Assembly (NCBI GenBank): GCA_015056315.1
Contig: SVGN01000001.1
Span: 62,001 to 126,000 of the forward strand
Source: Clostridiales bacterium
Lineage (GTDB): Bacteria; Bacillota; Clostridia; Christensenellales; Aristaeellaceae
Length of the DNA stretch: 64,000 nucleotides
Reading direction: 5' to 3'
Below the pieces are notes generated by a model. The model had not been told where the DNA came from. It ran no database searches and saw only the letters and a program-made list of their open reading frames with translations. Position numbers and translations under genes: made by a program. Every line of letters starts with the position of its first letter. Within the stretch, counting starts at the first letter, position 1. Positions 29,609 to 38,622 of this stretch are shown here, piece after piece.

Positions 29609-29646
29609 AAAGGCCTCCTGAAGGAATGATCCCTCAGGAGGCTTTT
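29609..29646 (-). terminator. Terminator of the minus-strand capA-like gene
   Basis: Read on the minus strand, GCCTCCTGA pairs with TCAGGAGGC and is followed by CTTTAC just after the capA-like stop codon. It faces the gpmI terminator. Confidence 0.75.
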
Positions 29647-29651
29647 GCATG

Positions 29652-30968
29652 TTACTTTTTCTCGAGTACAGAGTCTGCCATTACATCCAGGATCTGGTTA
29701 TAGCAGCGCTCCATTACACCGCGCTGCTTTTCGCCAAGGAAAGCAGGCGGCTCCGCCGGGTCAGCGACCACGATGCCGGTGCGGGTGCTGCCTTCCACCG
29801 TATCCCGCCAGCAGAAGGTAGGGGTGTAGGTCAGCTTGTCGAAAGCTATGGTGCCGGTAGATGGGTCGTACTGTACATCAGCCCTCAGCAGGATGCCGGA
29901 AAGGTTTGCACGGGCTTCCCGGTTATAGGTGAACAGATTGCCCATGGAGTAGGCACAGAGCACCGGGTGGTACTGATCATCTCCACGCTGTGCCGTAAGC
30001 ACCTCCACCGGGAATACCGCCTGAGGATTGGTGCCCAGAATGATGTCTGCGCCTGCGTCGGCGATCTGCTGGGCAACAGTGCGCTGATCCTTGGTGGGGG
30101 AGGTGGCGTTGCTCTTGCCCCAGCACAGGGATACGATCACGATCTCCGCGCCTCTGGCACGAATGGCGGCGATGTCGCTGCGGATCAGCTCTACATCAAT
30201 GGGGGCATAGGCGAAAGCGCGTTCATCCTTGGTGGTTTTTTTCTCGCCAACATTGGCCAGATCGTTCAGGTAGCTGAGCAGCCCGACCTTTACCCCGTTG
30301 GTGGAGCCGAGCATTGGCATGGCCCGTTCTTCCGCTGTGGTATACAGGCCAAAGGGAGCCATCCCCGCAGAGGAGATGCTGCTCTTGGTTTCCGAAAGAC
30401 CCGCAATGCCCGCATTCAGGCCTGTCAGGTGGCCCAGGTTCACCGCATCGATCCCCGCCTGCTTCATGGTGGTGAGCAGCTCCGCGGGCATGTTCAGCGA
30501 GGAAAGCTCTTCGGAGGGGATCACGCTGTTTTCCAGCGTTACAATGGTCAGGTCTGCCTGCATGGCAGCACCCAGACCGCCGAACATGATATCGAAACGG
30601 TAGCCTTTCTGCTTATCATTCAAAGAGGAAAGCACGGACTTGTCCATCTCGATGGCACCGCCTGCGCAAAGAGAAAAGGTTTTTACAGGCTGTACCTCCG
30701 GCGTGGGGGAGGGAGTGGGCACGGGGGTGGTGACGGGCTTCAAAGCGGTGTTGGAGGGCTTGGAGACCGTAGTGCTGCTCTGAGCGCTGTACACCAGCTG
30801 CGAGAGGGATTCATCCAGCTTTACCGCCAGATCGATCGCGTTGGTGGAAATGTTGGTGGAGCCGGTCAGCTTGGGCAACAGCGCACAGAAGCCGATCAAT
30901 ACAAGGCAGGTAAGGGTCAGCATGAAAACAGTACCGGTCGAGATACCGCGGCGATTGGATCTTTTCAT
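29652..30968 (-). CDS. CapA-family extracytoplasmic metallophosphatase-like protein
   Basis: The product is about 438 residues. An N-terminal membrane anchor (about 12-32) is followed by a Pro/Thr-rich linker containing TPVPTPSPTPE (near residue 85). A CapA/PgsA-type domain then runs to the end: FSLCAGGAIEMDKSV, the NLGHLTGLNAG segment and IVSLCWGKSNATSP. ADIILGTNPQAVFPVE closes the domain. CapA proteins take part in poly-gamma-glutamate export. Here several usual His residues are replaced (VSLCWG for VHWG, GTNPQAV for GHHPHV), so catalysis is doubtful. The start follows GGAGG at 30975-30981. No capBC genes are nearby. Confidence 0.72.
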   Translation of the reverse strand: MKRSNRRGISTGTVFMLTLTCLVLIGFCALLPKLTGSTNISTNAIDLAVKLDESLSQLVYSAQSSTTVSKPSNTALKPVTTPVPTPSPTPEVQPVKTFSLCAGGAIEMDKSVLSSLNDKQKGYRFDIMFGGLGAAMQADLTIVTLENSVIPSEELSSLNMPAELLTTMKQAGIDAVNLGHLTGLNAGIAGLSETKSSISSAGMAPFGLYTTAEERAMPMLGSTNGVKVGLLSYLNDLANVGEKKTTKDERAFAYAPIDVELIRSDIAAIRARGAEIVIVSLCWGKSNATSPTKDQRTVAQQIADAGADIILGTNPQAVFPVEVLTAQRGDDQYHPVLCAYSMGNLFTYNREARANLSGILLRADVQYDPSTGTIAFDKLTYTPTFCWRDTVEGSTRTGIVVADPAEPPAFLGEKQRGVMERCYNQILDVMADSVLEKK

Positions 30969-31005
30969 GGTGCACCTCCTTGCTTGGTTTTGTCGTTCAG
31001 GAAAA

Positions 31006-31034
31006 ATGATACCATAACAAAGCCCCCTATGCAA
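31006..31034 (-). promoter_or_regulatory. Predicted promoter of the capA-like gene
   Basis: On the minus strand, TTGCAT (31034-31029), 17-bp spacer, TATCAT (31011-31006). It separates this gene from the GerMN operon upstream. Confidence 0.65.
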
Positions 31035-31057
31035 GCACAGCAAGGCTTGCAGGTACT

Positions 31058-32587
31058 TCAGTACAGAGGAGAGAACCGGGTCTCCCAGGCGATCTCGCCG
31101 GTAAAGCCCTCAAAGGGCTTGCCGGAGAGGAAGAATTGCACCTGATCCACACGCTCGCTCAGGCACAGGGTGTTGGTGAGGGCGTAGGCAAAAAGCCGCT
31201 CTGCCTGGGCATCCTTGCCGGAGAAGCATTGCAGAAATGCATCGGAAAGATTCACCAGCAGTACATCATCCGTCAGGGAAAGACCAATGATGGCGGCATC
31301 GGTGAGCACACCGCCGTTCATCACCGGCAGGCTCCCTGAGGGCAGATCGTACAGCTGTGGCCCTTTGGCGATCTCCAGCAGCAGGAGCCTGGGGTGCCGT
31401 GCTTGATAGTAGGGCACAGGCCTGTCCACACCGATCAGCTTATCCCCGCTGGGATCCAGCAGATACAGGCGGCAGAGATCGTACAGCAGTGCTGCAAAGT
31501 CGGAACGCTTCTGCACCTGATTGGCAAAGGTGATGGCGTTCTCCGGCTGGTCGGTGGTCAGCATCTCTACCGGCTCGTCGCCGATGGTCACCCGAATGCC
31601 TGAAATGCCGGGGAAGAAAGTGCTCAGCGTATGGGAGAGTGCAGCCATACAGCTGGCCCGGCTGATGCTGTTGGCCGTCAGCATCTCATCCAGATTGTAG
31701 GCAAAATCAAGCTCGATGAGCCTGCCGTTTTCCTCTGTTTCGGTGATCTTGGGCTTCTCGATGAGCAGATCGGCCAGAAGCGGCAGGTGGGGCGTGTTGA
31801 TGCTTTCCAGCGAGCCCTGTGCCATCTCCTGCAAAAGGACAACAATCATATCCTCCGGCAGCTGGTTGCTGAAGGAGCAGTTGCGCACCTCGCTGAGTAC
31901 ACCCGGCGTATGTGCCAGGGGGAAATACAGCGTTACATCGGCAGTGAGGGGCTTATCCGCAGCGGATTGGGTCACATCCACCCGCCGCTGCATCAGCTGC
32001 TCGTAGGCAGCGCCCACATCGGTGCCGACGCTCCGGCTGAAAGCACCCATGGGAAGGGTGTTGGCTACATCCAGACCTACCGCACGATCCACCACAAGAA
32101 AATTGACATGATCCACATCCGTTAGCTCGGTAACGGTATTCGTAATGGCCTGGCAGGCAATATAAAGAGCTTTTCGATCCATCTGCAGGGCTGAAGCACC
32201 CAGGTTGACGGTGACCACATTCCGGCTCTTCTCCACCGGGTTTACCCCATACAGAGACAGCTTTACACCGCCGCCCAAAGAGGAAAGCGTACCGGTCTCC
32301 GGCTGGCTCAGCAGAGCGCGTACAAGGCTTTCGGCTTCGGGCCTGGCTGCGGAAAAATCTACATCCACCAATACAGAGCCAAGGGTATCACTGTCGTACC
32401 GGGGCAGATACAGTGTAGCGGGATGGGTATATTCCAGCGCTGCTTCGCCAATGGGAGCATTATATTTCTGGGTGATCGGCGGCATGGTCAGTGCCGGTTC
32501 TGTATCGGAAGTGGGCACATTGGCAGCACAGCCGCTGAGCAAAAGCATGCTTGCCAGGGCCAGACACACATACCGGATTCGCTTCAC
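31058..32587 (-). CDS. GerMN-domain lipoprotein (large, repeated domains)
   Basis: This lipoprotein of about 509 residues has signal and lipobox VCLALASMLLLSGCAAN (Cys about residue 18). The mature part seems to hold three GerMN-like repeats. The last is the most canonical, with VLLVNLSDAFLQCFSG then YALTNTLCLSERVDQVQFFLSG. GerMN is known from the germination protein GerM and from actinobacterial LpqB. The GTG at 32587 was chosen because GGAGGTG lies just upstream; the ORF extends further but without a signal sequence. It is the fourth gene of the response regulator operon, 17 bp after the next GerMN gene. Confidence 0.75.
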   Translation of the reverse strand: MKRIRYVCLALASMLLLSGCAANVPTSDTEPALTMPPITQKYNAPIGEAALEYTHPATLYLPRYDSDTLGSVLVDVDFSAARPEAESLVRALLSQPETGTLSSLGGGVKLSLYGVNPVEKSRNVVTVNLGASALQMDRKALYIACQAITNTVTELTDVDHVNFLVVDRAVGLDVANTLPMGAFSRSVGTDVGAAYEQLMQRRVDVTQSAADKPLTADVTLYFPLAHTPGVLSEVRNCSFSNQLPEDMIVVLLQEMAQGSLESINTPHLPLLADLLIEKPKITETEENGRLIELDFAYNLDEMLTANSISRASCMAALSHTLSTFFPGISGIRVTIGDEPVEMLTTDQPENAITFANQVQKRSDFAALLYDLCRLYLLDPSGDKLIGVDRPVPYYQARHPRLLLLEIAKGPQLYDLPSGSLPVMNGGVLTDAAIIGLSLTDDVLLVNLSDAFLQCFSGKDAQAERLFAYALTNTLCLSERVDQVQFFLSGKPFEGFTGEIAWETRFSPLY

Positions 32588-32604
32588 AGTGCACACCTCC
32601 GCAG

Positions 32605-33573
32605 TTAATTCTTGGGCTGCATCAGCCGCAGCAGGCTTTCGTAGGAGATCTTCCAAATGTTGTCTTCCCGGTCGAGCCACAGGGGGTAAGCAGCGCAGCG
32701 TTGCTCCTGGCCGTCCTGCCGGTAGGTCAGATCCAGCGTAACGGTGGCACGCCTGCTCCCGGCGGCCACATGGCCTGCGCTGGCGCTGTAATCGGTCAGT
32801 ATGGCACAGCTGTCCAGCTGCTCAACAAAGTCTGTGTATGCAGGCATTTCATCGTGCTCCGCTACCGTGAAACGGTACAGCAGCTCGTAATCCCGCTCCT
32901 GCCATGCCTTCAGTATGGTCAGGGCTGTGTTCTGCATGGTCAGCAGCAGGCGCTCATCCCGGGTCAGGCGGTCGGCAAGGCCGGTACGCCCATCCAGAAA
33001 GTAGCTGTTCTCCAGCCGCATGCTCACACTGGTGGATCGGTTATAGGAGATGAGCACCTGAATATACGGGTAGGAGAAATTTTCTGTCATGGTGGCCGCA
33101 AGGCTCTGCATGGTCAGCTTGCGGCGCAGGGGTGCCTCCTGCTGCCAGGCTGGGTCATCCTGCCACTGCTGCGGCACCGCATCGCTGAGCAGGTCTTCGC
33201 TGAGGGTAATGTACAGGGTATCTTCGCCCGCCGTAACGTTCACGACAGAGGTATTGTGGGGGAAGAGACGGGTCAGATCGGTATGGGATGCCTGAGGGCC
33301 AGCCAGCAGCTGCCGAACGGTGACCATCTCCGGGCTTTCGTCCTTGGGTACGGTGATCGATCGGGTCTCACTGCCCAACATGCCGCTCTCCTGATAGCGG
33401 TAGAAGAGTGTGATCTCCATCTTATCGGCATTATCCAGCGGTGCTTCGGCAGAGTGCAGGGTCATTGGCAGGCCGGGTACAGGTGTTGCTTCTGCCTGCT
33501 CCAGCGGATTCCCGACGGAGGCGCAGCCGGTCAAAAGCAGACAACAGAGGAGAAGCAAACAGAGCTTTTTCAT
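32605..33573 (-). CDS. GerMN-domain lipoprotein (short)
   Basis: This lipoprotein of about 322 residues has lipobox LLLTGCAS. An N-terminal GerMN domain (about 50-195) contains MEITLFYRYQESG, TVRQLLAGPQ and DTLYITLSEDLL. A C-terminal NTF2-like domain follows (about 205-320). An extracytoplasmic location is inferred from the lipobox. The ATG at 33573 is chosen over 33579 because GGAGG abuts the latter. It lies 11 bp after the kinase gene, so it may sense envelope state for that kinase, as LpqB does for MtrB. That role is inference. Confidence 0.7.
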   Translation of the reverse strand: MKKLCLLLLCCLLLTGCASVGNPLEQAEATPVPGLPMTLHSAEAPLDNADKMEITLFYRYQESGMLGSETRSITVPKDESPEMVTVRQLLAGPQASHTDLTRLFPHNTSVVNVTAGEDTLYITLSEDLLSDAVPQQWQDDPAWQQEAPLRRKLTMQSLAATMTENFSYPYIQVLISYNRSTSVSMRLENSYFLDGRTGLADRLTRDERLLLTMQNTALTILKAWQERDYELLYRFTVAEHDEMPAYTDFVEQLDSCAILTDYSASAGHVAAGSRRATVTLDLTYRQDGQEQRCAAYPLWLDREDNIWKISYESLLRLMQPKN

Positions 33574-33584
33574 CTTCATCCTCC

Positions 33585-35045
33585 TTAGCCTTGATGGATG
33601 GGCAGCTCCACCGTAAAGGTAGAGCCCTGGCCCTCTTCGCTGTCTACGGTCACGCTGCCGCCGTGGGCCAATACCATCTGATGCACGATGCTCAAGCCCA
33701 GACCGGTGCCGCCTGTCTCACGGCTGCGGGCCTTATCTACACGGTAGAAGCGCTCGAAAATGTGTGCCTGATCCTCCTTGGGGATGCCGGGGCCGTTGTC
33801 GGTCACGGTGAGAACCGCATCTCTGCCGGATCGCACCAGACGAACCTTTACCACGCCGCCTTCCTGGGTGTACTTGAGGGCGTTTTCCATCAGGTTGTAG
33901 ACCACCTGGGTCAGCTTGGCGTTATCGGCAAACATTTCGCACCGGTCATTCAGCGACAGCTTCAGCTCCTGATGGTTCTTTTCGGCCACCAGCTCCAGAC
34001 GGTGGGCGGTATCGGTCACCACCTGTGCAAGGCTGAAGGTGGTACGGTTGAGGCGCATGGTCTTGGAATCCATGCTGACAAGGGTGAGCAGATCGCCGAT
34101 GATCAGGTTCAAGCGGTCGATCTCCTTGTTGATGTCTGTCAGGAATTCGGTGCGCATCTCCTCATCCATCTCCGGCTGATAGATGATGCTTTCCAGCAGA
34201 ATCTTCATGGTAGCCAGAGGCGTCTTCAATTCGTGGCTGGCGTTGGAAACAAACTGGTTACGGCTCTTATCCAGCATCTCCAGCTTTTCGGACATGATAT
34301 TGAAGGTCTCCGAAAGCCTGCGGAGCTCGCCGCTGCCCTTCACCGGTACACGAACAGACAGGTCGCCATGGCCCATGCGCTGTATGCTCCGGGTAAGGGA
34401 GGCAATGGGCTTGGTAATGATGCGGGAGAAGAACATCGCCATCAGGAAGGCCATGCCTGCGGCGATCAGGAAATACATGACCATGCGGTTCTGCAGCTCA
34501 AAAAGCCTCTCCATCATATCCTGGATAGGGGAGGAGAGCACCAGCACGCCGATCACCTCTCCGCCGCTGCTGAGGGCGGCGGTGCAGTAGCTTACCCACT
34601 GGGCATCGTCGTTATAGGGCTGCCAGAATTGCCAAAAGCTTTTGCCGGAGCCTTCACTGAGCATATGCACGCCGTAATCGGCGGTTTTTCCGGTCGCCAA
34701 AATGCCGACCACTTCGGGAATGGTCAGCCTGGTACCGTTCAGTTGAGAATAGGTATCGGCTTGTACTTTGCCGCTTTCATCCAGTACCATCAGCCGCGCA
34801 CCCAGTTCACCGCCGGCAGCGGTCAGTTTCTGGTGCAGTTCTTCCATGCGGGCGGCTTCAAACAGCCCTTCCACCTCTACGGCCAGCTTGTCGGCAGCGA
34901 TGCGCTCCTGCCGCTTGCGGTCGTCAAACAAAGAATCGCCTACCAGCCCAATGAGGGAGGTAGCTACCGCATAGTAGCTAACGCCCACAATGAGCAGGAA
35001 GACGAATAGGATCTTCCAACGGATGGAAGTGAATGGATTGTTAAT
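33585..35045 (-). CDS. Sensor histidine kinase, WalK/MtrB-like
   Basis: This membrane kinase partners the response regulator just upstream. Order: membrane segment about 10-30, an extracytoplasmic sensor of about 150 residues, a second span with YFLIAAGMAFLMAMFF, and HAMP. The H-box is NASHELKTPLATM. ATPase motifs are NLMENALKYTQ, DNGPGIP, FERFYRVDKARS and GGTGLGLSI. No ATG, GTG or TTG occurs near the expected start. An ATT at 35045 overlaps the regulator's stop codon and gives a normal N-terminus, while ATG 35165 would add 40 residues and a 125-bp overlap. About 486 residues from ATT. Confidence 0.88.
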   Translation of the reverse strand: MNNPFTSIRWKILFVFLLIVGVSYYAVATSLIGLVGDSLFDDRKRQERIAADKLAVEVEGLFEAARMEELHQKLTAAGGELGARLMVLDESGKVQADTYSQLNGTRLTIPEVVGILATGKTADYGVHMLSEGSGKSFWQFWQPYNDDAQWVSYCTAALSSGGEVIGVLVLSSPIQDMMERLFELQNRMVMYFLIAAGMAFLMAMFFSRIITKPIASLTRSIQRMGHGDLSVRVPVKGSGELRRLSETFNIMSEKLEMLDKSRNQFVSNASHELKTPLATMKILLESIIYQPEMDEEMRTEFLTDINKEIDRLNLIIGDLLTLVSMDSKTMRLNRTTFSLAQVVTDTAHRLELVAEKNHQELKLSLNDRCEMFADNAKLTQVVYNLMENALKYTQEGGVVKVRLVRSGRDAVLTVTDNGPGIPKEDQAHIFERFYRVDKARSRETGGTGLGLSIVHQMVLAHGGSVTVDSEEGQGSTFTVELPIHQG

Positions 35046-35733
35046 CTTTGTCCGTGAAATAGTAGCCAGCTCCCCACTTGGTGAAGATGAACTCCGGCTG
35101 AGCGGGATTGCGTTCGATCTTCTCGCGAAGTCTGCGGATATGGACATCCACCGTGCGCGCATCACCGGCGTAGTCGTATTTCCAGACGGTCTTCAGCAGC
35201 TTTTCACGGCTGAAAACTTCGCCGCGGTTGTTAACAAACACCTGCAGCAGGTCGAATTCCTTGGCGGTAAGGCGAACCTCGGTGCCCGCAAGGGTAACGG
35301 AACGGTTCACGATATTGATCTCCATATCGTGTACACGGATGGTCTTGCGGGTGTTGCTCTGGGCAGAACCGGCTGTGCGGCGCAGAATGGTCTTGATGCG
35401 GGCCTTTACCTCCAGAATGTTGAACGGCTTGGTCATGTAGTCATCCGCGCCATATTCCAACCCCAGGATCTTGTCGATCTGTTCACCTTTGGCCGTGAGC
35501 ATGATGATCGGTACATTGCTATGCTCGCGGATGCGCTGGCAAACCGTAATACCGTCGATCTTCGGCAGCATTACATCCAGCAGGATAAAGTCGTAGTGCC
35601 CCGCAAAAAACTTGTTGAGCGCTTCCTCGCCGTCTGCAGCAGAGTCGATTTCGAAGCCTTCCTGTTCAAGTGTAAATTTCAAGCCTTTGATGATCAGTGG
35701 TTCGTCGTCAACGAGGAGAATACACTTTGCCAT
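35041..35733 (-). CDS. OmpR/PhoB-family response regulator, WalR-like
   Basis: 230 residues. The receiver domain (about 1-120) has the acidic pocket VDDEP, phospho-acceptor Asp in FILLDVMLPKIDG (about residue 52) and TKPF with the conserved Lys. A winged-helix DNA-binding domain (about 130-228) has LTAKEFDLLQVFVNN and the recognition-helix segment RTVDVHIRRLREKIE. The start follows GAAAGGAAAG. It leads an operon of kinase and two GerMN lipoproteins. WalR, PhoP and MtrA are all similar to it, so no symbol is given. Confidence 0.92.
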   Translation of the reverse strand: MAKCILLVDDEPLIIKGLKFTLEQEGFEIDSAADGEEALNKFFAGHYDFILLDVMLPKIDGITVCQRIREHSNVPIIMLTAKGEQIDKILGLEYGADDYMTKPFNILEVKARIKTILRRTAGSAQSNTRKTIRVHDMEINIVNRSVTLAGTEVRLTAKEFDLLQVFVNNRGEVFSREKLLKTVWKYDYAGDARTVDVHIRRLREKIERNPAQPEFIFTKWGAGYYFTDKD

Positions 35734-35801
35734 TGGCCTCTTTCCTTTCTTCTCATACTGCGTCGCAATGCGAAAAGCTCGTTGTTTTGCGAACTAATTA
35801 C

Positions 35802-35829
35802 ATTGTAAATGGAAATGTAAAAAAGTCAA
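35802..35829 (-). promoter_or_regulatory. Predicted promoter of the response regulator operon
   Basis: On the minus strand, TTGACT (35829-35824), a 16-bp spacer and TACAAT (35807-35802) lie about 70 bp before the start codon in an AT-rich gap. Confidence 0.7.
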
Positions 35830-35872
35830 GAGGTTATGAAACAAAAAATTCACAATTTCTCTGAAAATTTCG

Positions 35873-37774
35873 TTATCTGGGTGCACCCTTCTCATAGGTG
35901 TAGCGCACGATCAGCCAAGGCTTGCTGTTGTACATACCGTATGCATCCGCATAGAGATCGTACTCGCCGCCCTCTACCCATTCGGTCCTGGAGGCATTCT
36001 CCACGTAGATGAGCAGCTCGCTTTCTTCTGTACCAACGTTCATAAAGGCGCGCTGGGGCTTGGTGGTCTCGATGCTGGTGATGGTGCCCTTGCAGACGTA
36101 GATCTGGGAGTTGGCCTTGCGCAGCTCCATGTTATCCATCAGGTCGGTATACTCCTGCACAATGCTCCAGGCCTTGCGGGAGTAGATATCGATGTTGGGC
36201 ACATAGTACACCACATGCTCTACCCGGGTCTGCTTCTTGTTGGGGTAGTCGGCGGTAATGATGATGGTATTGTTACCGATCTTATCAAATACAGCCTTGA
36301 AGGTGAAGGAGCCATCCGTATCCACATTGGTGATGTCCAGGTCTGTATAGGGGGAGAGCACCTTTACCACAGCGCCGGGCAGGGTGGTGGCGCGCACGGT
36401 CATGGTGCGGGTGGAGTCGGAGGAGGTACTGCCGATGTCGGAAGCCAGGTCCAGCGGGATCTCCTGCTTCTCGCGGTACAGGGTAACGGTCATGCTGTTT
36501 TCCCGGCAATACTGGCTGCGCACAACGATCTCGAAATTGTTTTCGCCGATGGGCTGTACGGTGGCGTTGTAGCTCACCTTGCCGCCCTCGGTGTTCACCA
36601 GGTCGCTGTAATCTTCGCCGTTGATGGTAACGGTGCTGCCCTCTCGCACATAGAACTGGATGGTGTACAGCGCCGTGCTCACCACCTGGTAGGGCGCGTC
36701 GGGCGTGGCCAGCTCAATGGGGGAAAGGGGGATGTCGATCTCGTAGGAGATCTGCTCCAGCGGCGTCTGCTTGCCGGAATCGGAGATCAGGAAGGGCGAT
36801 ACCGTCACCTGCATGGTCTCCTGCAGATAATCGGAGTATTCGTCGTACCAGAGGTGGTCGGGAATATCGAAGGTGGCAACGCCGCCTGTTACGATGGCCG
36901 TCATATGCAGCTCCCGCAGGATGATGCGCTGGTTTTCTTCGCCAGGTATGGTTATGGTATGGGCAGCCAGGTCGTTACGGATGGTGGGCACCACCATGGC
37001 TTTCAGGCTGTCGTCCTCATCCTTGGGGCTGAGCAGCTGGGGCAATACGGTAAGAGCCACCAGCGCAAAGCCGCACACCAGCAGAGTGATCAGCAGCGTT
37101 CGCAGGATGCGGCGCAGACTGTTGCGGCGGGGCTTACGGTGGATGTGGCTGTCGCCGGAGAAGCGTTCGTAATGGCTGGTACGCTCATAGGGCGGCATAT
37201 ACTCGCTGGTATCCAGGTAGCCGTCGTATACGGTCTGGCCCTCGTCGGGCTTATGGATCGGCTCCTGCTCGCTGGATTGCTGGTAGAGCGAATCCTGAGA
37301 TTCGGTCTCATAAGTGGTACGGTAGCGGGCGGAATAGACCCTTCGTGCGCCGGGCTTGGCCTCGCCGTCTGCCATTTCGGGCGAAACGGGGCGCAGGGTG
37401 GTCTCCGGGTTATCGTCATAAGCGGAAAAGAAGGTACTGCGGTTGCTGGAGGTGCGCACCGAACGGCCGGAGGGAGCAATGCCCCGTTCGGCAGAGTTCA
37501 GGCGAAGCATACGCTGGCGCTGCTCGCCGTCCAGCTTGCGGTTTTTCAGGCTCACCATTTCGGCGGCAAGGGTATCGCGGGGGTCATCGGTGGTTTCGGC
37601 AGAGCCGTATTCGTCTACCCGGATATAGCTTTTGTGCTTTTCCTGATCCTTCAATTCCAGCTGCCAGGCGGGTACGCCGTGCACGCCGTAGGCATCGTCC
37701 GGCAGCTCGGTGCCGCAATAGATGCAATGGGGCAGACCTGCTCTGTTCCATTTATTACAGGCTGGGCATTTCAT
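35873..37774 (-). CDS. Zinc-ribbon membrane protein with Ig-like extracytoplasmic region
   Basis: This 633-residue protein is not recognised as a named family. It begins with a zinc ribbon (CPACNKWNRAGLPHCIYCG). A polar cytosolic linker of about 190 residues and a basic stretch before one membrane span follow (about 222-245). The remaining 380 residues are beta-rich, outside the membrane: VREGSTVTINGEDYSDLV and MTVRATTLPGAVVKVLSP look like bacterial Ig-like folds. The final 100 residues resemble an OB-like segment. This topology suggests coupling cytosolic to surface events, but no function can be stated. It follows a small acidic-protein gene by 28 bp. Confidence 0.6.
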   Translation of the reverse strand: MKCPACNKWNRAGLPHCIYCGTELPDDAYGVHGVPAWQLELKDQEKHKSYIRVDEYGSAETTDDPRDTLAAEMVSLKNRKLDGEQRQRMLRLNSAERGIAPSGRSVRTSSNRSTFFSAYDDNPETTLRPVSPEMADGEAKPGARRVYSARYRTTYETESQDSLYQQSSEQEPIHKPDEGQTVYDGYLDTSEYMPPYERTSHYERFSGDSHIHRKPRRNSLRRILRTLLITLLVCGFALVALTVLPQLLSPKDEDDSLKAMVVPTIRNDLAAHTITIPGEENQRIILRELHMTAIVTGGVATFDIPDHLWYDEYSDYLQETMQVTVSPFLISDSGKQTPLEQISYEIDIPLSPIELATPDAPYQVVSTALYTIQFYVREGSTVTINGEDYSDLVNTEGGKVSYNATVQPIGENNFEIVVRSQYCRENSMTVTLYREKQEIPLDLASDIGSTSSDSTRTMTVRATTLPGAVVKVLSPYTDLDITNVDTDGSFTFKAVFDKIGNNTIIITADYPNKKQTRVEHVVYYVPNIDIYSRKAWSIVQEYTDLMDNMELRKANSQIYVCKGTITSIETTKPQRAFMNVGTEESELLIYVENASRTEWVEGGEYDLYADAYGMYNSKPWLIVRYTYEKGAPR

Positions 37775-37802
37775 AGCCGGAGAACATCTCCTTTCGCGGG
37801 GG

Positions 37803-38105
37803 TCACAGGTACTCGGCCTGCAACTCCATATAGCGGTTGAGCACGGAGGCGATCAGCATGTCGTCATCCTCTTCACCGGGATGATCGGACAGCCAGGCGT
37901 CATAAATAAACTCGAAGGCCTCGTCCTCGTCATATTCATTTTCGCCTGCTTCGCCGTTTTCGTCAAGCACCCCGGTCAGGCGCATAAAGTGGAGATCATA
38001 CGCCAAAAAGCTGCCAAGAATGTCGGGCAGCCGATCCTTGATGGCGCGGAATTCCTTGCTACTCATCTCCTTGAGAAGCCATTCCAGATTCTGTTGGGTA
38101 TCCAT
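37803..38105 (-). CDS. Small acidic protein of unknown function
   Basis: This soluble protein of about 100 residues begins MDTQQNLEWLLKEMSSKEFR. It has a strongly acidic central stretch (ENGEAGENEYDEDEAFEF) and no membrane segment. The ATG at 38105 follows AAAGGAG; the ORF upstream of it has no ribosome binding site. It lies between rplS and the zinc-ribbon gene on the same strand and is probably co-transcribed with the latter. I do not recognise the family. Confidence 0.55.
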   Translation of the reverse strand: MDTQQNLEWLLKEMSSKEFRAIKDRLPDILGSFLAYDLHFMRLTGVLDENGEAGENEYDEDEAFEFIYDAWLSDHPGEEDDDMLIASVLNRYMELQAEYL

Positions 38106-38155
38106 ATGCAAACTCCTTTCAAAATAAAGGAAGAAAAATGTTACATGATATGCCA

Positions 38156-38184
38156 AAGAGCCGTCCGACATGCGGACGGCTCTG
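38156..38184 (-). terminator. Terminator of rplS
   Basis: An 11-bp perfect stem, AGAGCCGTCCG with CGGACGGCTCT, and a 5-nt loop lie just after the rplS stop on the minus strand, followed by TTTGGC. Confidence 0.75.
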
Positions 38185-38197
38185 ATTGGCAATACGC

Positions 38198-38548
38198 TTA
38201 CACGCGCTTGGCTTCCTTGATCTTAGCAGCCTTACCCTGCAGATTGCGCAGATAGTAGAGCTTAGCACGGCGAACCTTACCCTTGCGGATAACCTCAACG
38301 TGATCTACACGGGGGGAATGCACGGGGAAAGTACGCTCAACGCCGATACCGTAGGAAACACGGCGGACGGTGAACGTCTCACGGATGCTGCCATTGCGCT
38401 TGGCGATAACAGTACCTTCAAACGCCTGCAGACGCTCGCGGCTACCTTCAACTACCTTCACGAAAACGCGAACGGTGTCACCGATGTTGAACTGGGGCAT
38501 ATCGGTGCGGAGCTGAGCCTTTTCGATGGAACGAATGATCTCACTCAT
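38198..38548 (-). CDS. rplS: Large ribosomal subunit protein bL19
   Basis: This 116-residue protein lies at the 30S-50S interface. Signatures: [32 protein letters not shown], then [18 protein letters not shown] and the C-terminal [23 protein letters not shown] 8 bp upstream sets the ATG. It is monocistronic here, with its own promoter and terminator; rimM and trmD, common neighbours, are absent. Confidence 0.98.
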   Translation of the reverse strand: MSEIIRSIEKAQLRTDMPQFNIGDTVRVFVKVVEGSRERLQAFEGTVIAKRNGSIRETFTVRRVSYGIGVERTFPVHSPRVDHVEVIRKGKVRRAKLYYLRNLQGKAAKIKEAKRV

Positions 38549-38622
38549 TTCATGGGCCTCCTTCCTTCGTAGACGTTCGTACTCAAGCGTGAGCAGAGGA
38601 CCGTCCGTATGTCACAGCGATT

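Noticed and set aside
29652-30968. A poly-gamma-glutamate capsule operon
   Set aside because: Only a CapA-like protein with altered motif residues is present; no capB, capC or capD homologue is nearby.
36215-37840. A 541-codon plus-strand frame opposite the zinc-ribbon gene
   Set aside because: The minus-strand frame has a ribosome binding site, a zinc ribbon and a membrane span; the plus frame has none of these and is Gly/Val/His-rich, as antisense shadows here are.
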